From the NCBI RefSeq assembly GCF_007565055.1, contig NC_044554.1, forward strand, positions 139,127,463-139,191,462: a stretch of DNA of 64,000 nt, read 5' to 3'. The notes under the pieces were generated by a model. It was given only the letters and a program-made list of their open reading frames with translations. It searched no databases and was not told where the DNA came from. Shown here in pieces: positions 1-11,761 of the stretch; the stretch's first letter is position 1; each line of letters begins with the position of its first letter. The position numbers were made by a program, and so were the translations under genes. Source of the DNA: Rhinopithecus roxellana. Its lineage: Eukaryota > Chordata > Mammalia > Primates > Cercopithecidae.

Positions 1-1918
1 CATCTATATAATTAAATGAAAAGAAATTTTCACCCTTATCTGTCATGTCTAATTAATGATCTTACCTGACGGTTTTCTTTTCTGCTTCTCTTCTCACTAC
101 CTATAGACCTATATTTTCTTTACGTCTGAAATTAGTATTCTGATGGATTCAGCAAGTTGTTATCAACATGACTTTTTATGTCAGGCCTTTTTATGAGCAG
201 CTGATTAGTATGTGGATTGACTTCTTTTGTGCCTCATCCTCACCCATAATCCAAAGTGCTATAAGAATTTCAGGCTCACGTGACTTCTTCAGGCTGCTGC
301 TTCAGAGAAGATTGTAAACAGGGCTTTTTTTTTTTTTTGCTTGGAATTAACTTTTGAGTGATTGACATATCTAGCACAAATGTCTTTGACATCTAGTGTT
401 TAAACCCCTATATCTATGTATACAATTGCCATGATAATCAAAATCCAATTAATAAAAATCAAAAGTGTTAACATTTGTAAAGTGTGTAAAGCTGTTCTCA
501 GCACAGAGCAAATACTATATAAATGCTTGCTAAATAAATAAAAAAAACAGTGACTAAATCCAAATGCAAAGTATTTGAAAATATTAATGAGATATATAAA
601 TACATATTGATGTTTGTTTTTTTAAAAAGGAGAAAGAGAGGAAAACACAAATTTTGGAATATAAAAGTAAACACCTCTAATATAGAGAAACTGAAATGAA
701 TTATTCATGAATATTACCTGCAAACCTATGGCAATTTGAATGCCACAAGAATGAGCAATTTCTGCTCAAGTGTAAATTGTCAATATTGACCTAATAAGAA
801 GCTGAAAATCTGAATGGATCAATTACCACAGTACAAACTGGTGACGTTCACCAAGATTAGATGGATTTTCAGTTAAGTTCTACTTAAATTTAAAAGATAG
901 GTAATTTTAAATTATTGCAATTATTTCAGGCTAAAACTAGAAAGTCTTAAATGTATTTTATGAAGGCAATATAACTTAAAATTAGAACCTGATTTAAATA
1001 GAATAAAATAGAAAATGAACACAATCTCATTGATGCAAATATTCAAAATAAAATAAATAGAACTCAACCAGAACATTAAGGTCAGTGGGTTTTCTACCAA
1101 GAATTGCAAGAGTGGCTCAAAATCAAGACACTGGAGTTACATAAATACTAAGCAACATGCCTAACATTACTCATCTAGTGAGAAATGAAAGAATTTGCAC
1201 CCTTACTTGTCAATTTATGATAATAATAATGAAAATGGCACCATTAAAACAGCTAACTTTTATGCAACTGTTCTGTGTTATGTTTCATTCCTTAGAAGTT
1301 AAAAGATGTATCTTCTAATTTTGCCATGAAATATTATAATGTGAGATGAAACAGGAATCATCATGTCACAAATGGAGCTATTTTTGAGGTTAAATGTAAA
1401 AAAATAAACATTTGCTACTGATATAGAAGAGTAAGTGAGAAACAAAACAAAGAGGCACAGATGTTTTAGATTTTGCCTCGACTAAGTCTAGGTAGGATAC
1501 TCACATCTACTCTCTGCAAAAGTTATAGAGGAAGAAAATATACAGAAAAAGGTTTCCTGAAAAGTCAAGGGCTGGGCTAAAGAGAAGCAGAAGTGGCAGT
1601 ATTATCACTGTGGAAGACGAATGTAGTGGCACTTCTAATTTATTTAGTATTCAGGATTTCAACCTTAATTAGGATTCCTTTGTCACATCATTCATCAAAT
1701 ATACTTGAAGAAATGGAAATTAACCTCAAAGTTTCTGTCGCCTCAGGCATGCTTTTAATACTTCTACTCATTTCAGTGTATTGTGAAGTACAGTGAGTTG
1801 ACTTGGAAATATTTTGGTTGGAAAAAGTAACATCCAAATGGAGATGTCCCACATTATAAGCAATGCTGGCAGGGATATAGAAAAGCAACCATTTAAATGG
1901 TTACTAACTGTAACTATT
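1..1918. other. AT-rich unique sequence, no gene recognised
   Basis: No convincing coding region: the open frames are short, low in complexity and lack family motifs. Two weak MIR-like stretches can be seen. One is around 470-545, with a tail resembling the MIR end (GCTTGCTAAATAAATAAA). The other is around 1215-1390, resembling a minus-strand MIR. Both are too diverged to call firmly. Bases 1117-1135 are the apparent template for an insertion in the neighbouring Alu. Confidence 0.5.
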
Positions 1919-1936
1919 TGTTGTTGGTGTTTCTTT

Positions 1937-1953
1937 TTTCTTTCCTTTTCTTT

Positions 1954-1998
<45 letters not shown>

Positions 1999-2297
1999 AG
2001 ACAACGTCTTGCTCTGTCGTCCAGTCTGGAGTGCAGTGGTGCAATCTCGGCTCACTGCAACCTCCACCTCCCAAGTTCAAGCTATTCCCCTGCCTCAGCC
2101 TCCTGAGTAGCTGGGACTCAAAATCAAGACACTGGACGCGCCACCACGTGCCACCATGCCCAGCTAATTTTTGTATTTTTAGTGGAGATGGGATTTCACC
2201 GTGTTAGCCAGGATGGTCTCAATCTCCTGACCTCGTGATCCACCCACCTTGGCCTTCCAAAGTGCTGGGATTACAGGAGTGAGCCATGGCTCCGGCC
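1937..2297 (-). mobile_element. Alu, full length, with internal templated insertion
   Basis: A long T tract (about 1958-1997) followed by the complement of the Alu right arm, the central linker and the left arm, ending in GGCC. An 18-base direct repeat flanks it (1919-1936 and 2298-2315), a typical L1-mediated target-site duplication. In the right arm, about five expected bases after CTGGGACT are replaced by 18 foreign bases (2119-2136) that match DNA about 1 kb upstream. Confidence 0.95.
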
Positions 2298-3129
2298 TGT
2301 TGTTGGTGTTTCTTTCAGCCAGTGCTAAGAACATTATGGGATTTTTTTTTCCCAAAATGTTCTGCAAAATCCACCCTGATGATTCGGTTTGCAAAGATCC
2401 TTTTAAAAAATTACTTTAAAAACTATTTTTGCTTATGATATTTCATATTTGTTTTGTTAGTAATGTTACTGTACTCCTGAAGGAATCTGCATATTTATGA
2501 TTATAATTTATCAAGTTGAATATAGAAAATATAGAATTATTAATTCAATAAGTATGTTTAGCATGTGAAGACCTACTCCAGGCACCAAGATATACCTTTT
2601 TCAACTTCATCCTTTCTAATAAATTTTCAGCTATGACTCAAAATCTAAAATCTATGCCATACCTTCTTTGATAACTCTGACACAGGCACCATGGATTATT
2701 TTCTCTACATTGCGTCTGTAGTCGTTGGCACACACACATCATATGAATTATCTATATGCATAAATGTTGATACATACATGCAGTGTACATCATTACATAG
2801 AATATAAACATTTAAAAGACAGTGAAAGTGTTTTATATGTATATATATTTGCATTTGCAAAAATTAGAACTCAGGCATTTAAAATATTAGTCTTCTTTTA
2901 ATTTCATAAAAAATACATTAATAAATGAGTAAACTTCAAGTCACAGTTTAATCATTATCAATTATAGTAACACCATAACTGTTTTATTTGGTAGTTGCAA
3001 GATCAAATTCTTTGTAAATTTCTCTAACATGATATAGAATGTGACATTTTGTTGTTGGTCTTACCATAGATGTTCTTGAATTTGTATCCTACTAGTATAA
3101 TTAATATAATAGCTATATTTGGGTTAAGC

Positions 3130-3362
3130 ACCAGGCTTAGAAACTACTTTGAGCCCCTGTTTTACAACTCATCAGCTGTAGCAGGATCTTGGCAAATGTT
3201 TTAAACTTCTCTACGCTTGGTTACGTCGTCTGAAAAATGTGAATAATAATGTGATGTATTTTTCAGAACTATTTGATAAATTAAATGAGATATATTAATA
3301 ACAGGCTTAAAAATGTCATAAAGTCCTCAACAAGTGTTAGTTGTTACTATTATTAATATTGT
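3130..3362 (+). mobile_element. MIR SINE, diverged
   Basis: The order of recognisable blocks matches MIR: a CATCAGCTGTAGCAGGATCTTGG-like core, then a TCTGAAAAATGTGAATAATAA-like block, a GATAAATTAAATGAGATATA-like block, and a terminal AACAAGTGTTAGTTGTTACT-like block. It is ancient and heavily diverged, as expected for a mammalian-wide repeat. Confidence 0.75.
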
Positions 3363-4321
3363 TTGACATATTTATGAAGACTTAGCTAATTTCATTAGGC
3401 AGATCTTTCTTTTTCCACCTACATTTTAAAATAAGAGACTGGATTCCTAATGCCTGAATTTAACAGATTTTTCATACTGTTTTAGGAATATAGACCTTCT
3501 TTCCTTAGTGAATTCCTGTATTTTACCCAAAATATTAATGTAATCATATAGACAAATAATTTCATTAACTTTCTTGAAGGAGTTATATGAGAACGTATAG
3601 TAGTCTTGAAAATAGAACAAAACCTTCCTGTACATGAATATCTGGTAAGAAAATCTTTGTGTGTTTCTTGAACCAAATTTGAGTGTTGGCTTAAGAAACT
3701 GTGAATATTCTCACTCCTCTGAGAATATTCTCTGTGTCTTATACTTCAGAGCTGTCAGTCAGTATTTTTGATCATTAGCCATCTGTGATTATTTTAATTT
3801 TTGCCAGCAGGAGAAGGAACTCTTTTCCACCCAGGAGCTCTGTTATTACAATATAATTTATATGTAAAGAGCTCATTTCATCAGTGAGAGAAACTTTTAC
3901 CCATTTTTTTAAGGTTTGAAAGAAATTCATGGCATCTTCTTTTTCTTCTTTCTCCAACTTTGTGTCCCTTTTTCAGTGTTACATTTATCCTAGTTTCTTT
4001 CTATATAAAAATTTTGCAGCAACCAGCTGACGCTTTTAATAACGGGATTGAAATTAAGCTGATATCCATATATTTTAGATACAAAATCTCAAGTATTGTA
4101 GCTGCTATTTTAAAATTTAAGACTCATAGAGAAAAATATAATTTTACATTGCAGTGATGTTTAGTATTGAAGAGGAAGGCTCTATTTGAGGTTTCCATAT
4201 TAATCGTTTATTAAAAAGGCATAATGACATTTTAGCTATAATTATGTAATAAGGGCAAATTTTTAAAGCGGAATAAAAAAGAATTTGAAAACTAGAAAGG
4301 CCTTTCTACGTGATACTGTGA

Positions 4322-4490
4322 TTTAGGACTTAGAGTCATGGAATCACTTTCATACCTCATCCTACTTCTGTTTCTCATTTCAGTTTGACCTTCAGCAAGT
4401 CAAAGGCTCCCCTCAATCACTTACCCTATAATCTTGGATAATAATGTTAACTGAATATAGTTATTGCAAAGATTAATAAGTATTGGTCAT
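4322..4490 (+). mobile_element. Possible second MIR, strongly diverged
   Basis: GACTTAGAGTCATGG, then a TTTGACCTTCAGCAAGTCA-like core and a GGATAATAATGTTAACTG-like block occur in MIR order on the plus strand. The similarity is weak, so a consensus alignment would be needed to accept it. Confidence 0.45.
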
Positions 4491-5150
4491 AAAATGTAAT
4501 CCATGTATTAAAAGTCTCTGCAGGAAGACAAGACTGAATACCTGAATCATTATTGTAGAGTGGTTTGATGAAATGAATTATTGATCAACTACACAAAATT
4601 TGAGGTCTTGAACTTTATGAAGCAAGTTTCAAATCTCAGGATAGATACTCCTAGAAATTAGTGCTTTTCAAGATCTCATGTCATTTCTTGAAGAATCAGA
4701 AAATATATTGTTGTTTTCTTTCCTGGAGAACAGATATATTGTATTCTCAGCAGAGTTGACTTCAGAGGAAATTTCTGTTGATCTACATTCTCATATTCTT
4801 TATTTTTCATTTACTTTCTCTTCTCCCATTCTCTAACCATAATTCTTTCTCTGTGCTTTCTTTGAGAAAGAAACCTGGAGTTCTTATTCACATAGCTGAA
4901 ACTGAAGCAGCGAACAATCTCAATATGGTAGGAGGAAAACTGAGCAGCAGCAGAAACAGCAAACAATAGCACAATACTTTCTCTCTGGGTACTTAGCTAG
5001 TTTAAAAAGTAATTCAAAAGTGACATCCTGTGTTTATTTAGATAATTTTTATTGAGACATTTAAAGACAATGCCAAGGATAAATATATAGATTTCTTTGT
5101 TGTTTATTTGCTGTTATCTTGGAGTAGGGATTGGGAAGGAGGGTATGTAA

Positions 5151-5151
<1 letters not shown>

Positions 5152-5193
<42 letters not shown>
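5152..5193. repeat. (CA)n microsatellite
   Basis: About 21 uninterrupted CA dinucleotides. It is likely polymorphic. The short frames read through it on the minus strand are artefacts. Confidence 0.97.
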
Positions 5194-5195
<2 letters not shown>

Positions 5196-5508
5196 GGAGA
5201 TATGGGGAAGGTTACTTCCTGAAATAATGATCAGCTTGGTGAAGGAGCAGCAGCATATTCTGAGAAATAGCAGGGAAAGTAGCCAAGTTTCCACATAACT
5301 CTGAGTTAATATATCCGATCCCATTGAAAACTAACCTAATTTAACATTTCAACTTTTTATTTTGGCTGTAATCAACCAAGAGTATCTTCTGCATAGAAGC
5401 CTAGAGATGAGTTACGATATCCAAAAATGTCTACCGAAATGACAAATAATTGTCACACATACCATCATACAACTTACCTCTTAGAGGTGGTTTCTTAATT
5501 AAAAACAA

Positions 5509-5686
5509 GTGTGCATCTGTAGTCCCAGCTACTTGGGAGTCTAAGTGGGGGAGGATTGCTTGAATCCAGGAGATCAAGGGTGCGGTGAGCCAAAATTACA
5601 CCATTGCACTCCAGTCTGGATGACAGAGTGAGACCCTGTTTTCAAAAAACAAACAAACCAAACAAACAAACCAAAAAAATCCAACT
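5509..5686 (+). mobile_element. Alu right-arm fragment
   Basis: Starts at the GTAGTCCCAGCTACT block and runs to an A-rich tail of CAAA/CCAAA units; the left arm is missing. It keeps the block CACTCCAGTCTGGATGACAG. No clear target-site duplication is seen, so the truncation could be 5' truncation at insertion or a later deletion. Confidence 0.88.
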
Positions 5687-7093
5687 CTAAAGCATAGAGT
5701 TTTATGATGTAGACATAATGTGTGTCTGTATGGCAATCATTTTTTTTAATTTAATTTTTTTATTTCAATAGCTTTTGGGGTACAAGTGGTTTTTGGTTAC
5801 ATGGATGAATTACATAGTGGCGAATTCTCAGATTTTAGTGCACAGGTCACCTGAGTAGTATACACTGTACCCAATATGCAGTTTTTTTAATCGTACACTT
5901 TCCTGGCCCTCTCCCCGTTCTGAGTCTCCAAAGGTCATTATATCACTCTATATGCCTTTGGGCACTGAAGGCTTAGTCCCCACATAAAATGAGAACATAC
6001 GGTGTTTGGTTTTGGAGTTAATTCACTTAGAATAATAGTCTCCAGCTTCATCCAAACTGCTGCAGAAGACATTATTTCACACCTTTTTATGGATGAGTTA
6101 TATTTCATGGTTATATTTTTATGACTGAGTTATATTCCATGGTATATTTATACCACATTATCTTTGTCCATTCATTGGCTGATGGGCACTTAAGTTAGTT
6201 CCCTATCTTTGCAGTTGTTAATTTGACCGCAATAGACGTTAAGTGTGCATGTGTCTTTTTCACATAATTACTGTTTTTGTTTTTGTTTTTTTCCTTTAGG
6301 TAGATACTCAGTAGTGAGATTGCTGGATCAAATGGTAGATCTACTTTTACTTCTTTAAGGAATCTCCATGGTGTTTTCTATGGAGTTTGTACTAATTTAT
6401 ATTCCCATCAGCAGTGTATAACCATTCCACTTTCACCACATCCACACCAACATGTGTTGTTTTTTGACTTTTTCATATGGGCCATTCTTGCAGGAGTAAG
6501 GTGGTATCTCACTGTGGTTTTAATTTGCATTTCTCTGATGATTAGTAATGCTGAACATTTTTCATATTTTTTTTTTTTTGGCCATTTGTATATCTTCTTT
6601 TCAGAAATATCTTTTCATGTCATTTGCACACTTTTTGATGGGATTATTTGTTGCTTTCTTGCTGATACTGTTTGAGTCCCTTGTAGATTCTGGATACTAG
6701 TCCTTTGTCAGATGCGGAGTTTGGAAATATTTTCTCCCATTCTGTGGGTTGTCTATTTACTCTGACGATTTCTTTTGCTGTGCAAAAGCTTTTTAATTTA
6801 ATCAGGTCCCATTGATATATTTTTGTTTTTGTTGCATTTGCTTTTGGGTTTTATTCATGAATTCTTTGCCTAGGTCAATATTCAGAAGAGTTTTTCCAAA
6901 ATTATCTCCTAGAATTTTTATGGTTTTGGGTCTTCGATTTAAGTTTTTGAGCTGTCTTGAGTGGATTTTTGTGTGAAGTGAAAGATAGGGATCCAGTTTT
7001 ATGCTTCTGTATGCGGCTAGCAGTTATACAGGCACCATTTAGTAAATTGGATGTCCTTTCCCCAGCTTATGTTTTTGTATACATTGTTAGAGA

Positions 7094-7393
7094 TCAGTTA
7101 GTTGTATTTGTCTTTATTTCTGGGTTCTCTATACTTTTACATTGGTCTGTGTGCCAACTTTTATACCAGCACCATGGTGTTTTGGCAACTATAGTCTTGT
7201 AGTAGAACTTGAAGTCTGGAAGTGTGAGGCCCCAATATTTGTTTTTTTGCTTAGGAATTATTTGGCTATTTGGATTATTTGTTGGTTCCATACAAATTTT
7301 CGGAGTCGTTTTTTCTGATTGTGTGAAAAATAATTTTGGTATTTTCATGGAAATTGCATTGAATCGGTCGATTGCTTTGGGCAATATGATCAT
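7094..7393 (-). pseudogene. L1 ORF2 remnant (region after the reverse transcriptase core)
   Basis: A 99-codon open piece with recognisable ORF2 blocks in order: a YRFNAI-like block, then a KYWGLTLPDFKFYYKT-like block and a WYK-rich segment. It belongs to the host L1 at 5750-14948 and is bounded by stops and frameshifts. On its upstream (5') side the ORF2 similarity is broken by the ORF1-like insertion. It is a dead remnant with no expected product. Confidence 0.75.
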
Positions 7394-7425
7394 TTTTATA
7401 ACAGAGTATGGTCAATTTTACAATA

Positions 7426-7700
7426 AACAGTTATTCTGTGTAAGGAGGCTAAAGGTAGGACTCTGATCCCTTCTGGCTTGTAAGGTTTCTGCTGAGACGT
7501 CTGCTGTTAGTCTGAAAGATTTTCCTTTATAGGTGAATTGATGTTTTTTTTTTCTCACTGCTCTTAGAATAATTTCCTTCAGTTGAATTTAGATAGTCTG
7601 ACGACTATATGCCTTGGTGATGACCTTTTTGCAATGAATTTTTCAGGAGGTTTTTGCATCTTCTTGTATTTGGATATCTAAATCTCTAGGAAGGCTAAGG
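7426..7700 (-). other. ORF1-derived segment inside L1 ORF2
   Basis: About 275 bp closely resembles the ORF1 region of the same L1 at 10918-11130 plus about 11764-11805, in the same orientation. Shared landmarks are GTTATTCTGT, CCCTTCTGGCTTG, ATAGGTGAATTGATG, TTTCTCACTGCTCTTA, TTGAATTTAGATAGTCTGA and TTGTATTTGGATATCTAAAT. ORF2 similarity stops just before it and resumes at CCATGAGCATGG (about 7709). The inserted copy lacks the two Alus that now split the ORF1 copy. Confidence 0.8.
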
Positions 7701-9647
7701 CTGCCAAACCATGAGCATGGTATGTGTTTCCATTTGTCTGTATCATCTATGATTTCTTTCAGTAGTGTTTTGTAGCTCTCCTTGTAGAGATCTTTCACCT
7801 CCTTGGTTAAATATGTTTCTAAGTATTTTATTTTTTATTATTTATAGCTGTTGTAAAAGGGATTTGAGTTCTTGATTTAATTCTCAGCTTGACTGTTGTT
7901 GGTGTATGGCAGTGCTACTGATTTGTGTACATTGATTTTGTAACCTGAGACTTTATGGAATTTTTTATCAAATATAGGAGTCTTTTGGAGGTGCCTAGGC
8001 TTTTCTAGGAATGCAATCATATCATCCACAAACAGTGGTAGTTTGACTTCCTCTTCTTTTTAATCTGGATGCCCTTTCTTTCTCTTGCTTGATTGCACTG
8101 GCTAGGAATTCCAGTACCGTTTGAATAGAAGTGGTGAAAGTAGGCATCCTTGTCTTGTTTTAGTTCTTAGGGGGAATGCTTTCAACTTTTTCCCATTCAT
8201 TATGATGTTGGTGGTGGTTTTGTCATAGATGGCCTTTATTCACTTGAGGTTTGGCCCTTGTATGCCTGTTTTTGTTGAGGGGTTTATCATTAAGTGATGC
8301 TGAATTTTATTGAATGCTTTCTTGCATCTATTGAGATGATCATATAGTTTTTGTTTTTAATTCTGTTTATGTGATGTACCACGTTTATTGACTTGTGTAT
8401 GCTAAATCACCCCTGCATCCTTGGGATGAAACCCATTTGATGATGATGTATTATCTTTTTTCATGTGCTATTGAATTCAGTTAGCTAGTATTTTCTTGAG
8501 GATTTTTGCATCTGTGTTCCTTAGGGATATTGGTCTGTAGTTTTCTTTATTTGTTAAGTTCTTTTATGGTTTTGATATCATGGTGATACTGTCCTCATAG
8601 AATGATTCAGGGAGGATTCCCTCTTTCTCAATCTTTTGGAATAGTTTCTGTAGGATTGGGACAATTTCATCTTTGAATATCTTGTAGAATTCAACTGTGA
8701 AGCCATCAGGTCCTGGACTTTTTTTTAATTGGCTTTTTTTTTTTTTTTTTTACTGATTCAATGTCGCTACTTATTATTGATCTATCAGGGTTCCGATTTC
8801 TTCCTGGTTTAATCTAAGAGGTCTGTATGTTTCCAGGAATTTATCCATCTCCTCTAGATTTTCTGGTTTGTGTGCATAGGGGTATTCACAGTAGTCTCAA
8901 ACAATCTTTTTTTGTATTTTTGTGGTATCAGTTGTAAATATCTCCATTTTCATTTCTAATTGAGCTTATTTGAAGCTTCTCTCTTCTTGGGTAATCTAGC
9001 TAATGGTCTATTAATTTTGTTTATCTTTTCAAAGAAGCAGCTTTTTGTTTCATTGATGTTTTGTATTTTTTTGGTTTCAATTTCAATTAATTCTGCTCTG
9101 ATCCTATTATTTCCTTTCTTCTGCTAGCTCTGGGGTCAGTTTGTTCTTGTTTCTCTAGTTTCTTGAGTTATAACATTAAGTTGTCAATTTGTGATCTTTC
9201 AAACTTTTTGATGTAGGCATTTTGTGCTATAATCCTTCCCCTTAGAAATGCTTTTGCTTTATCCCAAAGGTGTTGACAATTTGTGTCACTATTATTCATT
9301 TCAAATAATTTTTTTTTTTAATTTTCATCTTAATTTCATTGGTAACCAAAAAATCATTCAGGAGCAGATTGCTTAATTTCCATTTATTTGTATAGTTTTG
9401 GTGGTACCTTTTGGAGTTGATTTCTAGTTTTACTCCACTGTGCTCTGAGAAACTGCTTGATACAATTTCAATTGTTTTAGAATTAATTGAGACTTGTTTT
9501 ATAGCCTGTAATATGGTCTATCTTGGAGAATATACCATGGGCTGATGAGAATAATGTATATTCTTCAGTTCTTGGGTAGAATGTTCACTATATATCTGTT
9601 AATTTGTGCAAGAGTGTAGTTTAAGTCCATTGTTTCTTTTTTTCTTT

Positions 9648-9802
9648 TTTTGAGATAGAGTTTAACTCTTGTTGCCCAGGCTGGAGTGTAATAGCACAAT
9701 CTCAGCTCACTGCAACCTCTGCCTCCTGGGTTCAAGTAATTCTCCTGCCTCAGCCTCCTGAGTAGCTAGGATTTACAGGTGCCCACCACCATGCCCAGCT
9801 AC
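9648..9802 (-). mobile_element. Alu right-arm fragment of a composite Alu
   Basis: Runs from the Alu tail end (GAGATAGAGT) to the start of the central linker (CCCAGCTAC) and then meets the T tract of the next Alu. The left arm is absent. Together with the following Alu it is bracketed by one near-identical direct repeat (9627-9647 and 10152-10173). Confidence 0.88.
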
Positions 9803-9980
9803 TGTTTTTCTTTTTTTTCTTTTTTTTTTTTTTGAGACAGAGTCTCCCTCTACTGCCCAGGCTGGAGTGCAGTAGCACAATCTCATCTCACTTCAATCTC
9901 CGCTTCCTGGGTTCAAGCGATTCTCCTGCCTCAGCCTCCCCAGTAGCTGGGAACACAGGTGCACACCACTATGCCCAGCT

Positions 9981-10017
<37 letters not shown>

Positions 10018-10151
10018 TATTTTTAGTAGAAACAGGTTTTGCCATATTGGCCAGGCTGGTCTCAAATTCCTAACCTTGTGACCTTGTGATCCGCCCACTT
10101 TGGCCTCCCAAAGTGCTGCGATTACAGGCATGAGCCACCACTCCTGGCCAC
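9803..10151 (-). mobile_element. Alu with expanded central T tract
   Basis: Complete two-arm Alu in complement orientation. The short A-rich linker between the arms has grown to 34 uninterrupted T on this strand (9983-10016), followed by GTATTTTTAGTAG. It shares the outer target-site duplication with the preceding Alu fragment. Confidence 0.93.
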
Positions 10152-11132
10152 CCATTATTTCTTTTTTTTCTTTCCCCATTCCTTCTTTATTGACTTTCTT
10201 TCTTGATGATCCATCTAGTGCTATCAGTGAAGTATTGAACTCCCTCACCATTATTGTGTTGTTATCTCATTTCTTAGGTCAAGTAGTAACTGCTTTATGA
10301 ATCTGATTGCTCCAGTGTTAGGTGCAGATAAATTTAGAATTGCAATATCTTTTTGTTGGATTGATTTTTTTTTATAATTATGTAACGAGGTTCTTTGTCT
10401 TTTTTTTACTGTTTTTGCGTTAAAGTCTGTTTTATCTGATACAAGAATAGCTGCTCCTGCTTGTTTTTTGTTTCCTTTTTTGTGGAATATATTTCCCACC
10501 CTTTCACTTTGATTTTATATAAAATATTATGTGTTAGGAGGGTCTCTTGAAGACAGCAAATATTTGATTTGTGGCTTTTTATTTATTCTGTCAGTCTTTA
10601 TCATTAAATGGAGCGTTTAACCCACTTATATTCAATGTTAATATTGAGATATGACATACAGTTCCATTCATCATGTTAATTGTTTCCTATATACTTTGTT
10701 TTCTGTTGTTGTATTATTGTTTTATAGGCCCTGTGAGTTTTATATTTTCTAGAAGTTCTTTTTGGTGCATATCCAACCTTGGTTTCAGGATTTAGAACTT
10801 TTAGCATTTCTTGTAGGGTTGGTCTGGTAGTAACCAATTTCCTCAGCATTTGTTTGTCTGAAAATGACTATTTCTTCATTTATGAAACAGTTTTTCTGTA
10901 TATAACATTCATGGCTGGCAGTTATTCTGTTTAAGGAGGCTAGAGATAGGACTCTAATCCCTTCTGGCTTGCAAGGTTTCTGCTGACAAGCATGCTGTTA
11001 GTCTGATAGATTTTCTTTTATAGGTGAATTGATGCTTTTTTTCTCACTGCTCTTAATTTTTTTTTTTTTCATGTTGAATTTAGATAGTCTGATGAGTATA
11101 AGCCTTGTGATGGCCTTTTGCAATGAATCTTT

Positions 11133-11416
11133 TTTTGAGAGGGGGTCTTGCTCTGTTGCCAGGCTGGAGTTTGTGGCACAATCTCAGCTCATTGCAACCT
11201 CTGCCTCCCAGGTTCAAGCGATTCCCCTGCCTCAGCCTTCTGAGTAACTGGGACTACAAGCATGCGCCACCACGCCTGGCTAATTTTTTATATTTTTTAG
11301 TAGAGACAGGGTTTCACCATGTTGGACAGGATGGTCTTGATTTCTTGACCTTGTGATCCTCCTGCCTTGGCCACCCAAAGTGCTGGGATTACAGGTGTGA
11401 GCCACCGTGCCCGGCC
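11133..11416 (-). mobile_element. Alu in old L1 ORF1 region
   Basis: Two-arm Alu ending in CGTGCCCGGCC. The perfect 16-base duplication TTTGCAATGAATCTTT flanks it (11117-11132 and 11417-11432). Confidence 0.95.
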
Positions 11417-11430
11417 TTTGCAATGAATCT

Positions 11431-11432
<2 letters not shown>

Positions 11433-11462
<30 letters not shown>

Positions 11463-11761
11463 GAGACGGAGTCTTGCTTTGTCGCCCAGGCTGGAGTGCA
11501 GTGGCGCAATCTCGGCTCACTGCAAGCTCCGCCTCCCGGGTTCATGCCATTCTCCTGCCTCAGCCTCCAAGTAGCTGGGACTACAGGCGCACACCACCAC
11601 GCCGGGCCGGGCTAATTTTTTGTGTTTTTAGTAGAGACGGGATTTCACCATGTGAGCCAGGATGGTCTCGATCTCCTGACCTCGTGATGAGGCCGAGGGT
11701 GATCCGCCCGCCTTGGCCTCCCAAAGTGCTGGGATTGCAGGCGTGAGCCACTGCGCCTGGC
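11433..11761 (-). mobile_element. Alu with (TTG)n tail and inverted micro-insertion
   Basis: The poly-A tail has become a (TTG)n run (about 11431-11463). Both arms are present. Between CTCGTGAT and CCGCCCGCC there are 15 extra bases (about 11689-11703), GAGGCCGAGG plus a repeated GTGAT. The first ten are the complement of the Alu block CCTCGGCCTC expected just downstream. Confidence 0.93.

Larger units (their letters stand above)
2316..5151. other. AT-rich unique sequence with MIR remnants
   Basis: No supported gene. Apart from the MIR at about 3130-3362 and a possible second MIR at about 4322-4490, I see no family I can name. Open frames are under 75 codons and show no domain motifs. Confidence 0.5.
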
